Below, piece by piece: positions 11,271-24,181 of a stretch of 64,000 nt of DNA. The notes below the pieces were generated by a model that saw nothing but the letters and a program-made list of their open reading frames with translations, was not told the DNA's origin and made no database searches. Every line of letters starts with the position of its first letter. Positions within the stretch are counted from its first letter, which is position 1. The position numbers and the translations under genes are program-made. The stretch comes from Pilasporangium apinafurcum (Eukaryota > Oomycota > Peronosporomycetes > Pythiales > Pythiaceae): the NCBI GenBank assembly GCA_001600495.1, contig BCKE01000015.1, forward strand, positions 293,062 to 357,061. Reading direction: 5' to 3'.

Positions 11271-12258
11271 CTATGCCTTGCGCGCTGTTGGTAGCCATCG
11301 GTGGTCTTTGCTTGCGTTCTTCTTTCTCTTTTTTGCCATAAACTTGGACAATTTTCCGGTTTCCTGCAAATCCTGGAACTTGGCCTGCAATTCCAACTTT
11401 TTCTTGTCTTTCCTCTGATTAAATAGCAGGAATGGATTGAAATTAGTTTTAGAATCAATAAACTCGAAACGTTTTCGTATACACAGCATTTTACCTTGAG
11501 GTAAAACGGATTTTTGCCACTCGCGACTGCTTCGCGTTCATCGTGCTTCCGCTTCGTGAGCGCGGTTTTTATCTTGTTTCGCTTCTGCTTCTCCGACCGC
11601 TCCTGTGTTCGTAAGTTGATTTCATGCTGCAGACAAACACACATATACAATCTATTTTGAGAATCAACTCCATCTTCCAAATAGGTGTTTAAGGTGCAGA
11701 GGTAAATTACCTTCAGCTCTTCTTTTCGCGTCTTGCTTTTTGCAATCTTTAATTGACGTCTTAGTTCTTCTAATTCACGTTCCTACAGCCACAATCCAGA
11801 TATACCGCATACGATACAAACACTAGTGAGTACTTTGTCACACTATCACAGAGAAAAAAATCGATTCCATAGCGTTGTCTGCGTACCTTGTACTCGTCCA
11901 AGAACGCATAGGATTTCTCATATAAATCCTCATTCAGCCGTCCACTCATAGACTCAAACCGTGGATCCACTACTTTCTTGCTTTTGACGTCTACTACTTG
12001 CCGATATCTTCCCACAGCGCGTTTTGAAGTCAGCTCCAGCGGCTGGTTCTTGTTTGCGCGACGCAGTACCTGCTGCTCAGCTTCCCTCTTGCTTTTATCG
12101 TGGTGACGTTTATCTGGCCGCTGTGAGTCATTATGCACATCATCGTGTTGATGCTGTTCTGACTCTCTATCTCCTTGAAACACAGCAAATCCGTTCTTCT
12201 TCTGCCGCAGTCGCTCCTCTAGCGGTAGATCACTCAGAGCAACTGTTGTTGCAGCCAT
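11271..12258 (-). CDS. RRP36: rRNA biogenesis protein RRP36
   Basis: Nucleolar factor for early 18S pre-rRNA cleavages in the small-subunit processome (family knowledge). Four exons: 12258-11887, 11782-11711, 11626-11495 and 11414-11271, all phase-consistent, giving 239 residues. The family core is plain: VVDPRFESMSGRLNEDLYEK then SYAFLDEY, followed by the charged helix ERELEELRRQLKIAKSK, then KNPFYLKRKDKKKLELQAK and the basic C-terminus KFMAKKRKKNASKDHRWLP. The length is normal for the family. The first 120 residues are hydrophilic and not conserved. Start at ATG 12258 (MAATTVALSDLP). Confidence 0.9.
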
Positions 12259-12517
12259 TGCTTGTATGTTGTTCCTTGCCTTTTTGGAGCTCCAATGAAG
12301 GTTACGTCCCTAATTTAAACACTTCGAAGTCCCGGACATTAAAACATCCCAAATTCCCCAAAATAAAAATTCGAATTAGGGATGGGAAGTGACGTGGACA
12401 ACGTGTCGCGTAAGCCATATCTTTCTAATGGATCGGTGATGAAGACGGAAAATGCCGCTCAAGGTTATCCATGAGAGAGCTATTGGAAACCACATTTGTT
12501 CGGTGTTTTCGGCAGTT

Positions 12518-13037
12518 TTAATGGAAATTCGACTCTAAATCATCTATGGAGAGAGACGACGAGCGTGTCGTCAGCAAAACACGCGTAGGTTTGATTGGTT
12601 CTGAGTTTCGTTGATGAGTGGCAGCCAACAATCGCAATTTGATCTTCAGTCTGTAACGATCACTAATGAACATGCGTACAAAAATGACGTCATGTCTCGG
12701 CGTCATCAATTCGACTTCAATCCGTCCAATCTCATGGGGATGGATCGCATATGCAGAGTTCTTCGCATAGAGCATGTGATAAGAATAGTCTACAAAATAC
12801 GGGAAGAAAGCTTTTATGAAGAAATCTCCTCCTCCTCCCCCCTCCAGTTGCAGAAGAAAGAAAAAGACCAGTACTAGCGCCAGAAAAAAGGCTCCAAGCG
12901 GATTACCAGCAAAATCGCGTGGCCACCAACCACCAAAAATGTGCAGTGGCTGGCTCTGCCACGTTAAACCATGCGTTTCCTCGGTTGATCCTGTGTTACT
13001 CCAAGCACCCAAATCAGGGCCAGCGCACCTGCGTCAT
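12518..13037 (-). CDS. Small single-span membrane protein, unknown function
   Basis: Not recognised. The best model has a 9-nt first exon (13037-13029, M-T-Q) and a second exon 12955-12518, giving 148 residues that start MTQSQPLHIFGGWWPRDFAG, followed by a strong membrane helix (AFFLALVLVFFFLLQ), a five-glycine stretch and a moderately basic C-terminal half ending SIDDLESNFH. The donor is non-consensus (GTGCGC), but the phase is right, and without the micro-exon the frame has no ATG. The Trp-rich stretch before the helix and the lack of a cleavable signal suggest a single-pass protein. It could alternatively start in an undetected upstream exon. Confidence 0.4.
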
Positions 13038-13360
13038 TGAATCCAAATTATATAAACTTTCAGAAGTGATTTCTTAGTGGCTCACAAATGCGCCGTTTAT
13101 TCAACTACAACTTACCTTATAATTATATACTCGGCAGTAGGTATTAATATTTTTAGCTTTGAATACCCATATTAACCTTTGAAATTTAATACGGACACTG
13201 CGTCATCGCAGTTACTGTAGCTCTCACAGAATGATGTCACAGCGCCAAACGCCGTTTTTTAGTTGAAGAATCATCAAATTCACAGCGATGATTGGCTGGA
13301 ATGTCTCAGATCCTGGCAATAGCCAAAAGGGTTTAGGACTCGCCTAGCGAGTAAAAAGAA

Positions 13361-13388
13361 GCAGAGAGGAGCGGAGGGGAGGGGAGGG
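13361..13388 (+). repeat. Polypurine tract with G-runs
   Basis: A 28-bp all-purine stretch with consecutive G-runs (GG, GGGG, GGGG, GGG), about 145 bp upstream of the small gene at 13532 and directly followed by the palindrome GGTACGTACC. It could form non-B DNA or bind a purine-tract factor. No function is shown by sequence alone. Confidence 0.5.
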
Positions 13389-13531
13389 TACGTACCTTGT
13401 TGGTGTATCGTGTCGTTCGTTTGCTGGTAGGTTGGATCGGTTCGCTCTCCAGAAGCCGCTCATTTCGAAATTGACTCCACACCAGACATACACGCGTGAA
13501 GAGATCCGAAGCAATCGCTCATCTATATAAA

Positions 13532-13854
13532 ATGGAAAGCCCTACGCACATGACATTTAACGCGCATCGCCAACTGAGCTCCTTTGTCTCGCTCAGTGAT
13601 GATGATGAAATGGCGCAGTTGATTCTGGAGGTCCGTAGCGGATTCTATTTTTTATAATATCGTAGTTCTACAAAGGAGCTGTTTGGCTGATCTTGTTTCT
13701 TATTTTTTTCTCAATTGTATAGGAACTGTCATTTCCTCGACGGTCGTTCACGAATGTGATTGCTGAAATGGCGGCAGCATCACCGTCGAACAAACAGGAG
13801 AACGGCTTGAACTCGATTTCGGAAGACGAAGACGAAGAAGAAGAAGAGATGTAG
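13532..13854 (+). CDS. Small acidic-tail protein (76 residues), unknown
   Basis: Two exons (13532-13630 and 13723-13854) joined in phase 0 across a 92-bp intron with GTCCGT and a pyrimidine-rich ATAG acceptor. The product begins MESPTHMTFNAHRQLSSFVS, continues LSDDDEMAQLILEELSFPRR, and ends in a run of Glu/Asp (SEDEDEEEEEM). No signal peptide, membrane segment or known domain. The acidic C-terminus suggests a nuclear or chaperone-like partner of basic proteins, but that is inference. A TATA-like TATATAA lies at 13524-13530, just before the ATG. It would be missed by an ORF-length filter. Confidence 0.55.
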
Positions 13855-14368
13855 ACAACCTCGTCTGAAGAACTATAATAAAGCAGTTGATATAAGCACC
13901 GCTTGTGATGCGGAAACGTGAGTGTAAAGGCGTCATAAAGACCGCATTGCCCAGCGTCGGGTATTTATTTAACCAACCGTAGCAATATGGTAGTAACGAA
14001 GGGGTTGATTAACCTCGAAAATAGATGTCTGTGTGAGGTCATGTGATTATTTATAGTGTGTCCCTACTGTCGAGTTGTAGATACGAAGAACCATGTACTT
14101 GAAGTACGCTTTTCCGCTCGTCGAGTCGTTCTAGGAGGTCCTCATCTCAAGGTACAATCTTCACCAACGGCTGACGTCACATCGCGGATATGAGCAAATA
14201 TTTGCATCAAATAGTAGATTGCTGTTCCACGCTGCCCTTTATGCGTCTGTCTGTTACTCTTGAAGTTGCTCATGTGTGTGGTTGTGTCATTTTTAGTCCA
14301 AGTAGTGGTTGCGTAGATGCATAGTCTCTCTTTATTTTGTATCGCATATTGAGCCGTTGCTGGTCTAT
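13855..14368. other. Intergenic, convergent 3' ends
   Basis: 514 bp between the small acidic-tail gene and the 3' end of the THEM6-like gene. An AATAAA-like signal (TATAATAAAG) is seen at about 13875. Nothing else was recognised on either strand. Confidence 0.5.
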
Positions 14369-15174
14369 CTACTCTGCTCGCAGCATCTTGCTGGAGGCAT
14401 CATTGCTCTCGATCCATGCCTTGATATCTTCTGGCATCGGAGGGTTTGTGTCTTCCTCGACATTCAGATCCGGTAGCTTTGCGACGATTTTCTCCGGACT
14501 GAGTGGACCCAATACCGTGTTCTTCACAAGGACAATGGCATTGACGAATGGTCTGTTCTTATTTTTTGGATCGATTGTGACAAATCGATGTTCAACATAA
14601 AAGGCTCGACGATCCCAACAGATCAACCGTGACTGCAGTGTGTATGCTTGCCCAAACGACAACTCCCGACGATAGCGAACGGTTTGAGCACCCACAACGA
14701 GGTTCCCACCCGCTGCAATAATAATCTTCCACACACCATTGTGCTAGAAAAATGCAGCAAATAAAGGGACAAATTAACACCATACATTGCTTACAAAGGC
14801 TATAATGAGAGGCTTGTTACCTGCCAAAGATCTCGGCGACCGAAACCACATTCGCGCAGGAACCGTGCGTTGTTGCAATGCGCATTGCGGTCAATATCCA
14901 TCAATGATATCCGACCTGGTACTTCACTAACGGCAAACAAGTGCCGCCGACCATGTGAGTGGCGGCTACTACTCTCTGATGTCTCCAGGAATTGATACTT
15001 GCAGGTCGTGACGGCCATGCGGAGGAAGTACCACATGTCGCAGAATGCAAAACTCGAGAGGCAGCCGAACGCCACAGCAACCTGAGTGGACGTGCCAAAT
15101 ATGAAGAACGCGAGGAGCGCCACTGTCACGGGCGGACATGCCAGCAGTGCAAATGCCAATACTTTTCGTGCCAT
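14369..15174 (-). CDS. THEM6: THEM6-like hotdog-fold (thioesterase-superfamily) protein
   Basis: Membrane-anchored hotdog-fold protein, about 242 residues, two exons (15174-14821 and 14743-14369) joined in phase 0. The N-terminus is a signal-anchor followed by a second hydrophobic stretch (LAFALLACPPVTVALLAFFI). The family core is clear: SLMDIDRNAHCNNARFLREC then GFGRRDLWQ, then VVGAQTVRYRRELSFGQAYT, RLICWDRRAFYVEHRFVT and PFVNAIVLVKNTVLG. Human THEM6 sits in the ER; whether this class is an active acyl-CoA thioesterase is unsettled. Length is slightly over the animal protein. Confidence 0.8.
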
Positions 15175-15633
15175 TGGTATCGAGTTGATTTATGCGAGTG
15201 GTCGGTCGTCTCTCGAGCGGAGCGATGAGGAGCTGCTCAATGATGATCGACAGTGTGCTCTTCACTCGCGATGACGCAGGTGACGCTGATTGTGTTAGAT
15301 ATGGTGACGATCCTGGAACCCAAAATTAAAAATGCCTAAAATAGCTAAGTATGCCATATGGTAGGTAGATATGTAATAGTAGTTGGGAGTATCATGATGA
15401 TTGTCAATAAAGATAAGTCTGTATGATAGTTTATGTGTTTGTCTCATGTTTTTGATTGGTGGTACATATGATAGTGACAAAGGCACTAAAATGCTGATGA
15501 GCAACCAACAACTTTCGCTGCACGCTCACTCGAATGTAGTAACTCACAAAAGGCTATGCACTTCATTTGAATAATTTAATAAATTGATCAATAGGTACTT
15601 ACTTGGAACCACATTGTTAAATGCCAGCAAAGG
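15175..15633. other. Intergenic
   Basis: 459 bp between the THEM6-like start and the SEN1 stop, both genes on the minus strand. It should contain the THEM6 promoter and the SEN1 3' UTR. No additional coding or RNA feature was recognised. Confidence 0.5.
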
Positions 15634-18600
15634 CTATCTGAATTCGCTCGAGCCATGGCCAGCCTTGTCGTTGACGCGTGAGGTAGCATTTGCTAATTGT
15701 GCCGCACTGCCAAGGATACTTCCCAGCACACCACCACTATTTCGCGAAGGTGTTGGCGGTCTGTTGACTGTCTTTGGATTTCTTGGGCGTTGTGGATCAT
15801 TTCTTGCTGAAGACAATGAACCAGGCTGCTGCCGACGCGGTTGGGTCGCTGCATGATACTTGCTGGTCGATGTCGATAGACCAGATTTTCGCTCTACAGA
15901 CACCAATTTCTCCACGACTCGGTCTCTAATGTAGCCGTTTGTGCTACTATTTGCTGGTCGCTTCTGCTTTACTGGCGGTGGTGGTTCATTGACCATGCAA
16001 AACTCCTTGGCAGAAATTGATTGCGGAGGGTTCAATGACGGTACTGAGGAAGCTGGTGGACGGTGTCCTTCATTTCGCTTCGATGCGTAGTTCCTTTGAT
16101 GTCCATGAAATCGGTCATGTCGAACATTGGATGTGCTTGGATATAATTCAGAGGTTCGCTCTCCAGTCGGTTGACCACGGCTATCATGTCGGGGCTGCCC
16201 TGACACGAAGTTGGCACCGCGATCACGAGAGCTGCCGCGATGTTCAAAGCTGCGCTCACCACCCTCATCTCGTCGTGATTGCTGCGAACAAGATGAGCTT
16301 CTGTCCCTTCTGGATTGCCTGTCAATATTCTTCCCAGAAGCAATATCATATCCCGAAAACCCCGTCAAAGAACTACCGTTTGCTCGAGAATTATCGCCCA
16401 TCATAGTGGCTTTGCTAGGTATGACGCTGAATTCCGACGACGCAGCGCCTCGCATGATCTTGTCATTACCTCTTGTAAGCTCATCATTTGCTGGTCGTTT
16501 TCGTTGGCTATCTGCAGAAGTGCTGGCAGAGTGACTGTTTTTCTCAGATTCATCCTGGTGGTTCGACAGAGTATCGATTGTGTTGTGATTACTAGTAGTC
16601 GCATTCGTCGACGATTTCGACGATTTCAACTCATCACTTCCATTCAGGGAAACTTCTCTTCGATCCTCGTTGTTACTCTGAGCAATGTCTTCTTTGCGTT
16701 CTGCTTTTATTTGTTTCTGTTCAGATACTGATCCAGATCCGGTCGACTTTCGTCTCACTTTTGCATGCATCTCCTTATAATGCTCCATTAAACTCTTGCT
16801 TTCATCGCTCTCCAGCCGCCGAGCCACCTCTTCAAATTTACTGCTTCGTGTGCGCACAATCAACTTTCGCTCCTGTGCACTCTGCACCAACGCAGCCCAT
16901 GTGTCATCACGTATAAGTGTATCAACGTTTCCAACCACAAACAAACAAAACTTGGCACGCGTGATCGCGACATTCAATCGTCGAATATCTTTCAAGAAAC
17001 CAATCCCGCCGCGCCGAGAGGATCGCACACACGAAAAGATAATCACGTCCTTCTCGCGTCCTTGAAAGCCATCCACTGTGTTCACTTCGATGGAAACAGA
17101 CGCAGGAATATGAGCTTTACCCACCTCACGTCGAAGCACCTGTACTTGCTCTCTATATGGAGACACAAAGCCGACAGTCCACTTGTTTCTTGTCACATCT
17201 GCACACATCTTCAACATGGACTGACACAAATCCACACAAAACTCGGCTTCGCCACGGTTATACTTGGATCCGTTCATGTCTTCTTCGTTAGAATTTACTA
17301 TGTCGTAAAGAAGAAACGGCTGGAAGCAAGCAAATTTGTACACGCCTGAACATACACGCTCCACACGCTCCATGATACTGGGACCATCCGTTAGCATTCC
17401 ACCGTAAAATCGTTTCGAAGGAAATTCACGCAGAAACGGGTGCATACGATATTGAACTCGTAGCATGGATGGTGCAACGCCACTTTCAGCAATCCGCTCA
17501 AACAATGATCGATCGTATCGTGCATTTGCAGCCACTACGCTTTTCACTGTCGCCGGAAGTTGTTTTGGGTCACCGACAAGCACAACTCGGGCAACACGTT
17601 CGCGGATTGGGACCAGGGTACTTAATTCGATGGCCTGTGCAGCTTCGTCGACGATAAGAGCATCAAAGCCGCGCTTCAGTCCATTAAACGCACCACTGCC
17701 AGCTTTAGAGAGTGTGCACGCAATAATGCTTGCCTTGGACAAGATTGCCTCTGTCATCTTAGATTGCAACGCAAACACTTCGTCACGCAAGCGGCGGACT
17801 TTCCCAGAGCATTCCGTCAACTGGGCATGCATCTTGGCCAGCGCTTTTCGGTCTGTCGCACCTTTCTTCTCTGTTGTCTTCTTCTTCTCCTCATGAAAGT
17901 TACGAATTGAATTCCGGAGTGTCTGTTGCGTCTCTTGCAAGGTTCGTAGCATCATCGTCTTCGGATGCATCTCCAACTCTTGTTTGATAATGTGTGGTAA
18001 GCAAACAGTCTTGACGCTCTCTGGAGCATCTTCACCTGGATTCCCTAATCGCACGATTGAAAGCCACTCTTCTGTTATTGCTTCATGATGGATACTGGGA
18101 GCCCGTACTTTCGTGATTTTCCCTGAACTGTCCATCAGTCCATCCGTGACAATTCGCAGAACGAGTTCATCCACTGCACCATTCGATGGTGCACATAGTA
18201 GTACGTTGCATGCTTTGACGACAGAACGGGCACTGGAACTGCTTGAGATCACACGATGTCTGACTACAAGCTTCTGCGCGGCGGATTGTTGCGGTGTGCG
18301 TGATGACAGTTTTTGCTCCAATCGACTCCGCACCGAAGAGGCATTTTTCAGTGATTGCACAGTTGTCATCTTTGGTTTCGCCGGCTCAGCATCCGAACGA
18401 CGGAGGATACTACCCATACCGGAAACCACACCGCTAAGTACAAAGGTTGATCTTGGAGTCGTAGCCTCACTCCCAATTGTCGTACTCCTTGACTGCTGTA
18501 CAGTGCTTACATTTGGTTTACTCGTCTCCATTGTTCGTGAAACAGAATCACTCGAAGCGTTCACGGAACTAGATGCAAGCATGGTACTCTTAACCGATGT

Positions 18601-21600
18601 AAGAGGCATTAACGAGGTTGCAGGTGGTCGTAACGACAAAAATCCACTCAGCAGTCCCATAATCGTTTTTGTTTTCCCCGTTCCTGGCGGTCCTTGAAGC
18701 AAGCTGACCCCAACGCTATAATTATTCAGTACACTGTGAATCGACTGCAATTGCGACTGATTATACTGAGCTTTAATAGCATCCCACAGCTCGGGTGGCA
18801 AGAAACGCGGTGGACGCTCTAATGCATCCGTTTGATCCATTAAAGCCGTCCACTTTCCCTTCAATTTTAGTGCTAGCGACTTGATCTCACTATTCTCGTG
18901 CTTTCGAAGCTTGTGAATAGCCTTCCCTATACTTGTTGTCTATACACGTGTACATTTTAAGGTGAGAACGATGTTATGCACATACAGCAAATCAATACTA
19001 ACTTACCCTGAGATCCATCAACGTCACTTCCGTTTTATCGAGCCGCTTCAACAGTTTTACAATTTTCACATCGTTTTCAGACGATTTTCCGATCCGTAAC
19101 TCATCCAATACGGTAGTCATTAGCAATAATTCTGACTGTGTGGACTTGTACATGTTAGGCGTCAAAATTGTGCTCCGCAAATGTTCTGGTAGCATATCTA
19201 CCGAACGAAGTGCGATGTATTCGCGAGCTGACGTCACCAAATTACATAAACAATGAGCTTTCCACTCTGAATCCACAAGAGCATCAGCAGTTAGAGATTC
19301 CATTGAAAAGCCCGACACATCACCCGTAACGCTTTCAAGCTCGCCATCATTCAAGAATAAGACTTTTACGCTTTCGTCCTCATCAATTGCGCCATTGTTT
19401 CGCTTGGATGTTTCAGTGCGTCGTTTTCCCTTTTCAACTTCCGTAACCATAATAACTCCGAGAAATTCACGCTTACCCATGAAACCAGATTGTTGTCGCG
19501 CAGCCCCTGCGGCAATTCGAAGGATTACCACATCGCCGTTACGGAAAATCTTCTGGTTAAACCCTCGACCACCATGATTTCCTCTGCCGCGTGGATGGGA
19601 TGTTTTTGCATTCTCATCCTTTTGGGCAATATTAAAGCTGAGGCATCTCATTCCTTCGCGAGACTTTTCGGACTCATATCGTAGCAAATGCCCTCCACTA
19701 TGTCCAGTGTAGTGGTTACGTAGCTCTTCTTGAATCTCATTGTTGCATTCCTCTAGCAGTAACGGCAAGAAGGCATTGACATACGCCGAGCTTTTTTTGA
19801 ACGTGAGATCAGGAGATGGGAGTGTTCGGTCAGAACTTTCGTTTTCAAACTCATGGGTAAGGAGGATAGGCATGCATAGCTGCAGCAGATGGCGATAAAA
19901 CGGAAGTAGCGAACACACTGGAATGGGTTTCTGAGTCGTCTTAATTCGATGAAAGAGCGCCGCGAAGTTCATCGCAGGGTCTTCTTCCTCTATCTCCTGT
20001 TCTTTTTCTGATATTTGCTTTGGTTGTGGTATGTCTGCTGGTGGTTGGATTTTATTCACTTGATGGTGGTTGTTGTGTGAATGAGCAATATCTTTAATAA
20101 CTTGAACCATATTGAAGTGTGACTTCGATTTCATTTCATGGGTTGATGGAGACGGTTCTTTGGACTTTGGTGCATGATATTCTTCTTCGGAATAGAAACT
20201 GTGTTGTTTGCGCGCTGCAGCTTGACTCTCAACTGCACTCACGCCGGTGAGATCGATTGTCATCTTTGCCTGTGCTCTCGCTGCTGCTTTCCCGCTCATT
20301 GGACGAGTAATACCGTTTTCACGTTCAACAAAAAATGAATCCGTTGGCGGCATTTTTGGTGGTCTTGCAGACAATTCTAGCGCACTTGTACGTCCTGCCT
20401 GCACAACTGGGCGCTTGGCGAAAAAGCGCGCAGATTTATCCAGTTGTCGAAATTTTTTGGTAACTCGGGCAAAATCAGTTGATTTCTTCGACTGAATTGA
20501 CGATGCTATCGGTTTGATATTGTCAATCATGCGTAATGTGTGGTTATCCAATGGGGTATTTGCATGCAGTAACGTCTCTAGAACGATCATCAGTAATTCT
20601 GCACCACGTGCTTTTTCTGCTGGAGATCCTCTACTGATACACTCAACGAGACTTGGTATCAACCCCGCCGACCTCTTGCTAGATGCATCGGGACTGTTCA
20701 ACCTTATTGTCCAAAACGTCCAAAATGCTACACCAAAATCTAAGCATCGCACAAGCACGGTTTCATCAATAGCAGAATCAAGCCTCGTAGTTTGTTGGTA
20801 CAGACAGGAAAGCAAAGCGATCAAGAAATCATTGATCAAATTCGGCAGCTTCTGGAGGTTCACAGCACCAGAGCCATGGCCAGGCTGTGTCGCATTGCTA
20901 GATGCACTACCATTGCGTCCAACACTGAGAATTTCCTTCAAATCATTACCCAGCAACTCGAATGCCTTGGACCACATAAAGATAATTTTTTTCAACGTTG
21001 GCAAGCATAAAACCAATGAGAAGTCATATAACCGCATTGACTGTAGCAAAGTGAGCATGCCACGCAGAAATGCCTCTGTATTACGATGGACGAACACCAA
21101 ATATGCTTCCAAAAAAGAAGGAATTTTTGTCGGTGTGTCCTTGCTCGCAGCAACATTCCCTAGCAATCTATCACCATATGCAAGTAAAGAATTAGGACAA
21201 TCTGCCTCATGCAGCTCAATGAATCACACAATAGTAAGTGATCAAATACCTTTTCACACTTTGGTCGACGTTGTTGTTTGGACTCAGCAAGCAAAGCGTG
21301 AGATGCTGTGCCACCACTGGAAATCGGAGCGGATTGATTAATCCCTTCACAAGTACTTCTTCCGAAATACGTTGCAAATATGAAAAGATACACGCCTCGT
21401 ATTTCTCCAATATCGGCGACAAGGCAACCAGATTTTCATTTAGATTGGCACGATGTGCAATCGCATTCAACAGTTCAGCCACGACTCCAAGGCATTCAAA
21501 TAACGCCCCATGCACGGTTACTGGAATCGTTGTTATTGTTTCCCAGGCACACAACTTCGTCAGAATAAGAGGAATGATTGGCTTCGACTGGGTAAGATCT

Positions 21601-23952
21601 TCAATTTTTGTTTTTGCTTGATTGTCCCTGGCGTCGCCTTCTATCATGCATGTATAAATGACGTGACGTGCGAGCTGAAAGTGCTTGCGAAGTAGTGTTG
21701 AACAGGTAATTGCGACGTGGTCTACCAATGCCATGACATTCTGCGGATCGATGATAATGTCAAAGAGATGATTCGTCCACAATTCCTCCAGGGTTGTAGT
21801 CGCGCCAAACTTTGCGTCCGAACCACACGGCCACCAAAATGCGTTCTCAGAAATCGAATAGTCAATTAATGCTGAATCCGGTAACGCACCGTCGTCACGA
21901 GACTGCTGCTGCATGGAATCTTCGTCCTTCCCTGAAGAGAGCAAGCGAGGCTCGTAACAATCGCAGACAATAGTCGATACTGCCTTTGAACACGCAACCT
22001 TAAGCATCGTCTCCGACTGAAAATGGGCTGGACGTTCCTTTTCATTAACCAGAAACTGTAGCAGCTTATCGCGAGTTTGGAAATATGCATTCATTTTGGT
22101 CCGATTTGACTAGCAAATACATGAATTTGTTAATACATCAACGAGACGTTCAGGATATTACATTGTCCATGTACCTCACTGCTTGTAATATGTGGCGGCC
22201 GCATCGATGCAAGTAGTGGCGGGAGAAGTTCTACGAGATGTTTGATAACAAATCCACGCCAAGCGGGTTGCTGACAGTGCTGCATCACCATGTTGACCAC
22301 TACTTTTGGCGAATGGACAGTATGATTCCAGAAACGGTGACCAAGACATCGAAGCAGCACGGCATAGCACTTGGAAATCTATAGCCGTAACGGAAATACA
22401 TCAGTCATACGATGATGAGTATAACGTGCAGAATGCAATCAGAATTAACAAAGTGCACTGTACCACTAAAGTGATCTGCTGGTTTGTAGACGATGGGTCG
22501 GCGTCATTCAGATAGTTAAACACCAAATCTGGAAGGTTATCAAATGATTCAAGAATCGCTTCCAAGCTGTCTTCGTCCATTTGCTGCAATGTCACACAAA
22601 TGAGTCATATCCAGAATATATACGCCACCAATTTTTCAATCATCACTTTTCTTACCTGCATAACCGTATCTAACGCAGCCCACAGCGTTTGATTCGTTGG
22701 AGTCTTGACGCAATTTGTCGCGTCTAGGAACTACAGAAAATGTGCAAGCTGATTAGATTCAATCCCTATTGTGCAGTCACTCCTCACAGTAGGCAGTATG
22801 TGAATTGGATAGTGTTCCGTAGACAAAAATTTGCAATGGCTTACCATGGGTAATTCCGCTGTGGCTTGCAGATCCAGTGAAAGCACAGGAACATTAAATG
22901 ACGCGCTTTCCAAAATGTACATCCATTCATCTAAGACTTTAAAGAACGGTTGTGCTTGTGCTTCTTCTCCTGAAAGATCGATTTTCCCCAAATGCCAAAT
23001 CGCCGTAGTCGCCCACGCTCTACACATCATGATGTTCAGTGATCGCTATTAGCATATACATAGAAAGAAAATTGCAGCAACAAACAAGTAACACCGTACC
23101 TGACTCCGGAATCCGGCGACACTAACAAATGGTATAATCCTGGACACTCTCGTAATAAATGGAGATTCGGCATATCCTTTATATCAACAGCTGCACTTGA
23201 AAACCACTACCGTATCCATTATTATTATGTACCATCAGCACACACAACAGAAATTTGTTCTTAGATACCAAAAGAACCACAACAAGCGATCACCTCGCGT
23301 TTAGTTACCTTGGATAACACACGGATGATGCGAAAATCTGAGAACAAGCGTCGTTGACTCAGCACTTCGTAAAGCGCCGTAGACGTTGTGACTGACACCA
23401 CCGACTTGGTAGCACTGGTTCCTGCATTACCTTGTTGCGACGACTGGAAGACACGTTGCAGTCGATCGGCGTCCAATTGAGCAACCTTGATGAAGAAAGA
23501 CTTGACCGATGATGACGTGAATTCGAATTCCAGCTCCACACGCACACTCGGCAAAGACGCATGGTACAGATCCACGCTACATCATTGATTCCATTTAATA
23601 TTGCCATTACTGATGAGTTTCAGTCCCCATTTTCCCCATAACAGCACTACTGAAACAGAAAGCGCATTCGTGTACTCTACCATTTATAGCAGACACCAAG
23701 TTGTTGCGCCATACGGTCGTAGAATGCACAAACGCTTTCGGTAGACGGGTACAATTCCAATAACCGCATCATAAACACCATCAGCGTCGGATATGTACAC
23801 CACCAGTGGCTGGTCACGGTCAGCCCCCCCCTATTAAATAGAAACTGTCCGACGCGCGTATAAAGCCGCTGCTTCTCCAGCATGGCGCGCGCATCGAGCG
23901 GTTGCCGCTCAGTGAGCTGCAGAATCTCATCCTCCAGTGCGCCTGCATCCAT
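15634..23952 (-). CDS. SEN1: Sen1/senataxin-type superfamily 1 RNA/DNA helicase
   Basis: Predicted 5'-3' helicase resolving R-loops and assisting transcription termination. Ten exons fit in phase: 23952-23681, 23576-23309, 23176-23100, 23019-22845, 22730-22656, 22583-22464, 22378-22175, 22109-21250, 21167-19007 and 18939-15634, for about 2,505 residues. The first 1,400 residues are helical and resemble the Sen1 N-terminal domain. The helicase core follows: GPPGTGKTKT (Walker A, near residue 1487), LCAPSNGAVDEL (Ia), DEAAQAIE (Walker B), VGDPKQLPATV (III), QYRMHP (IV), TVDGFQGREKDVI (V) and LNVAITRAK (VI). Oddity: about 145 Ser/Thr-rich residues sit between motifs I and Ia, far more than usual. 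The last 400 residues are low-complexity, rich in Ser, Arg, Gly and Asn. The start ATG at 23952 gives MDAGALEDEILQLTERQPLD. Confidence 0.9.
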
Positions 23953-24025
23953 TTGGCGGCAGGAAGGAAATAATTTGTGTCAAAAGCTTGGCGGGAGACA
24001 CTGTAGGGTTATTTATTTATTTTTA

Positions 24026-24073
24026 GCCAATGATATGATTTAAATTAACTAATATTTTCAAAATTTATCCAAT
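24026..24073. promoter_or_regulatory. Paired CCAAT boxes upstream of SEN1
   Basis: TTTTAGCCAAT (box to 24031) and TTTATCCAATCA (box 24069-24073) lie 43 bp apart in AT-rich DNA, 75-120 bp upstream of the SEN1 ATG. CCAAT is the established NF-Y recognition core; the shared flanks (TTTTAG or TTTTAT) recur in other promoters of this window. Function is inferred. Confidence 0.45.
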
Positions 24074-24181
24074 CATGGATATTCATTTGTGGTGTTGCGC
24101 TTGAGAAAGTGTGTAGGAAGACAAGATGGTAGGTTGGGCACATGAACGATTTAGATTGTTTTCGTGGCATGTATGCGCCTT

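Noticed and set aside
18113-18697. 194-codon plus-strand frame inside SEN1
   Set aside because: Mirror of the Ser/Thr-rich insert of the real minus-strand gene; no independent coding signs.
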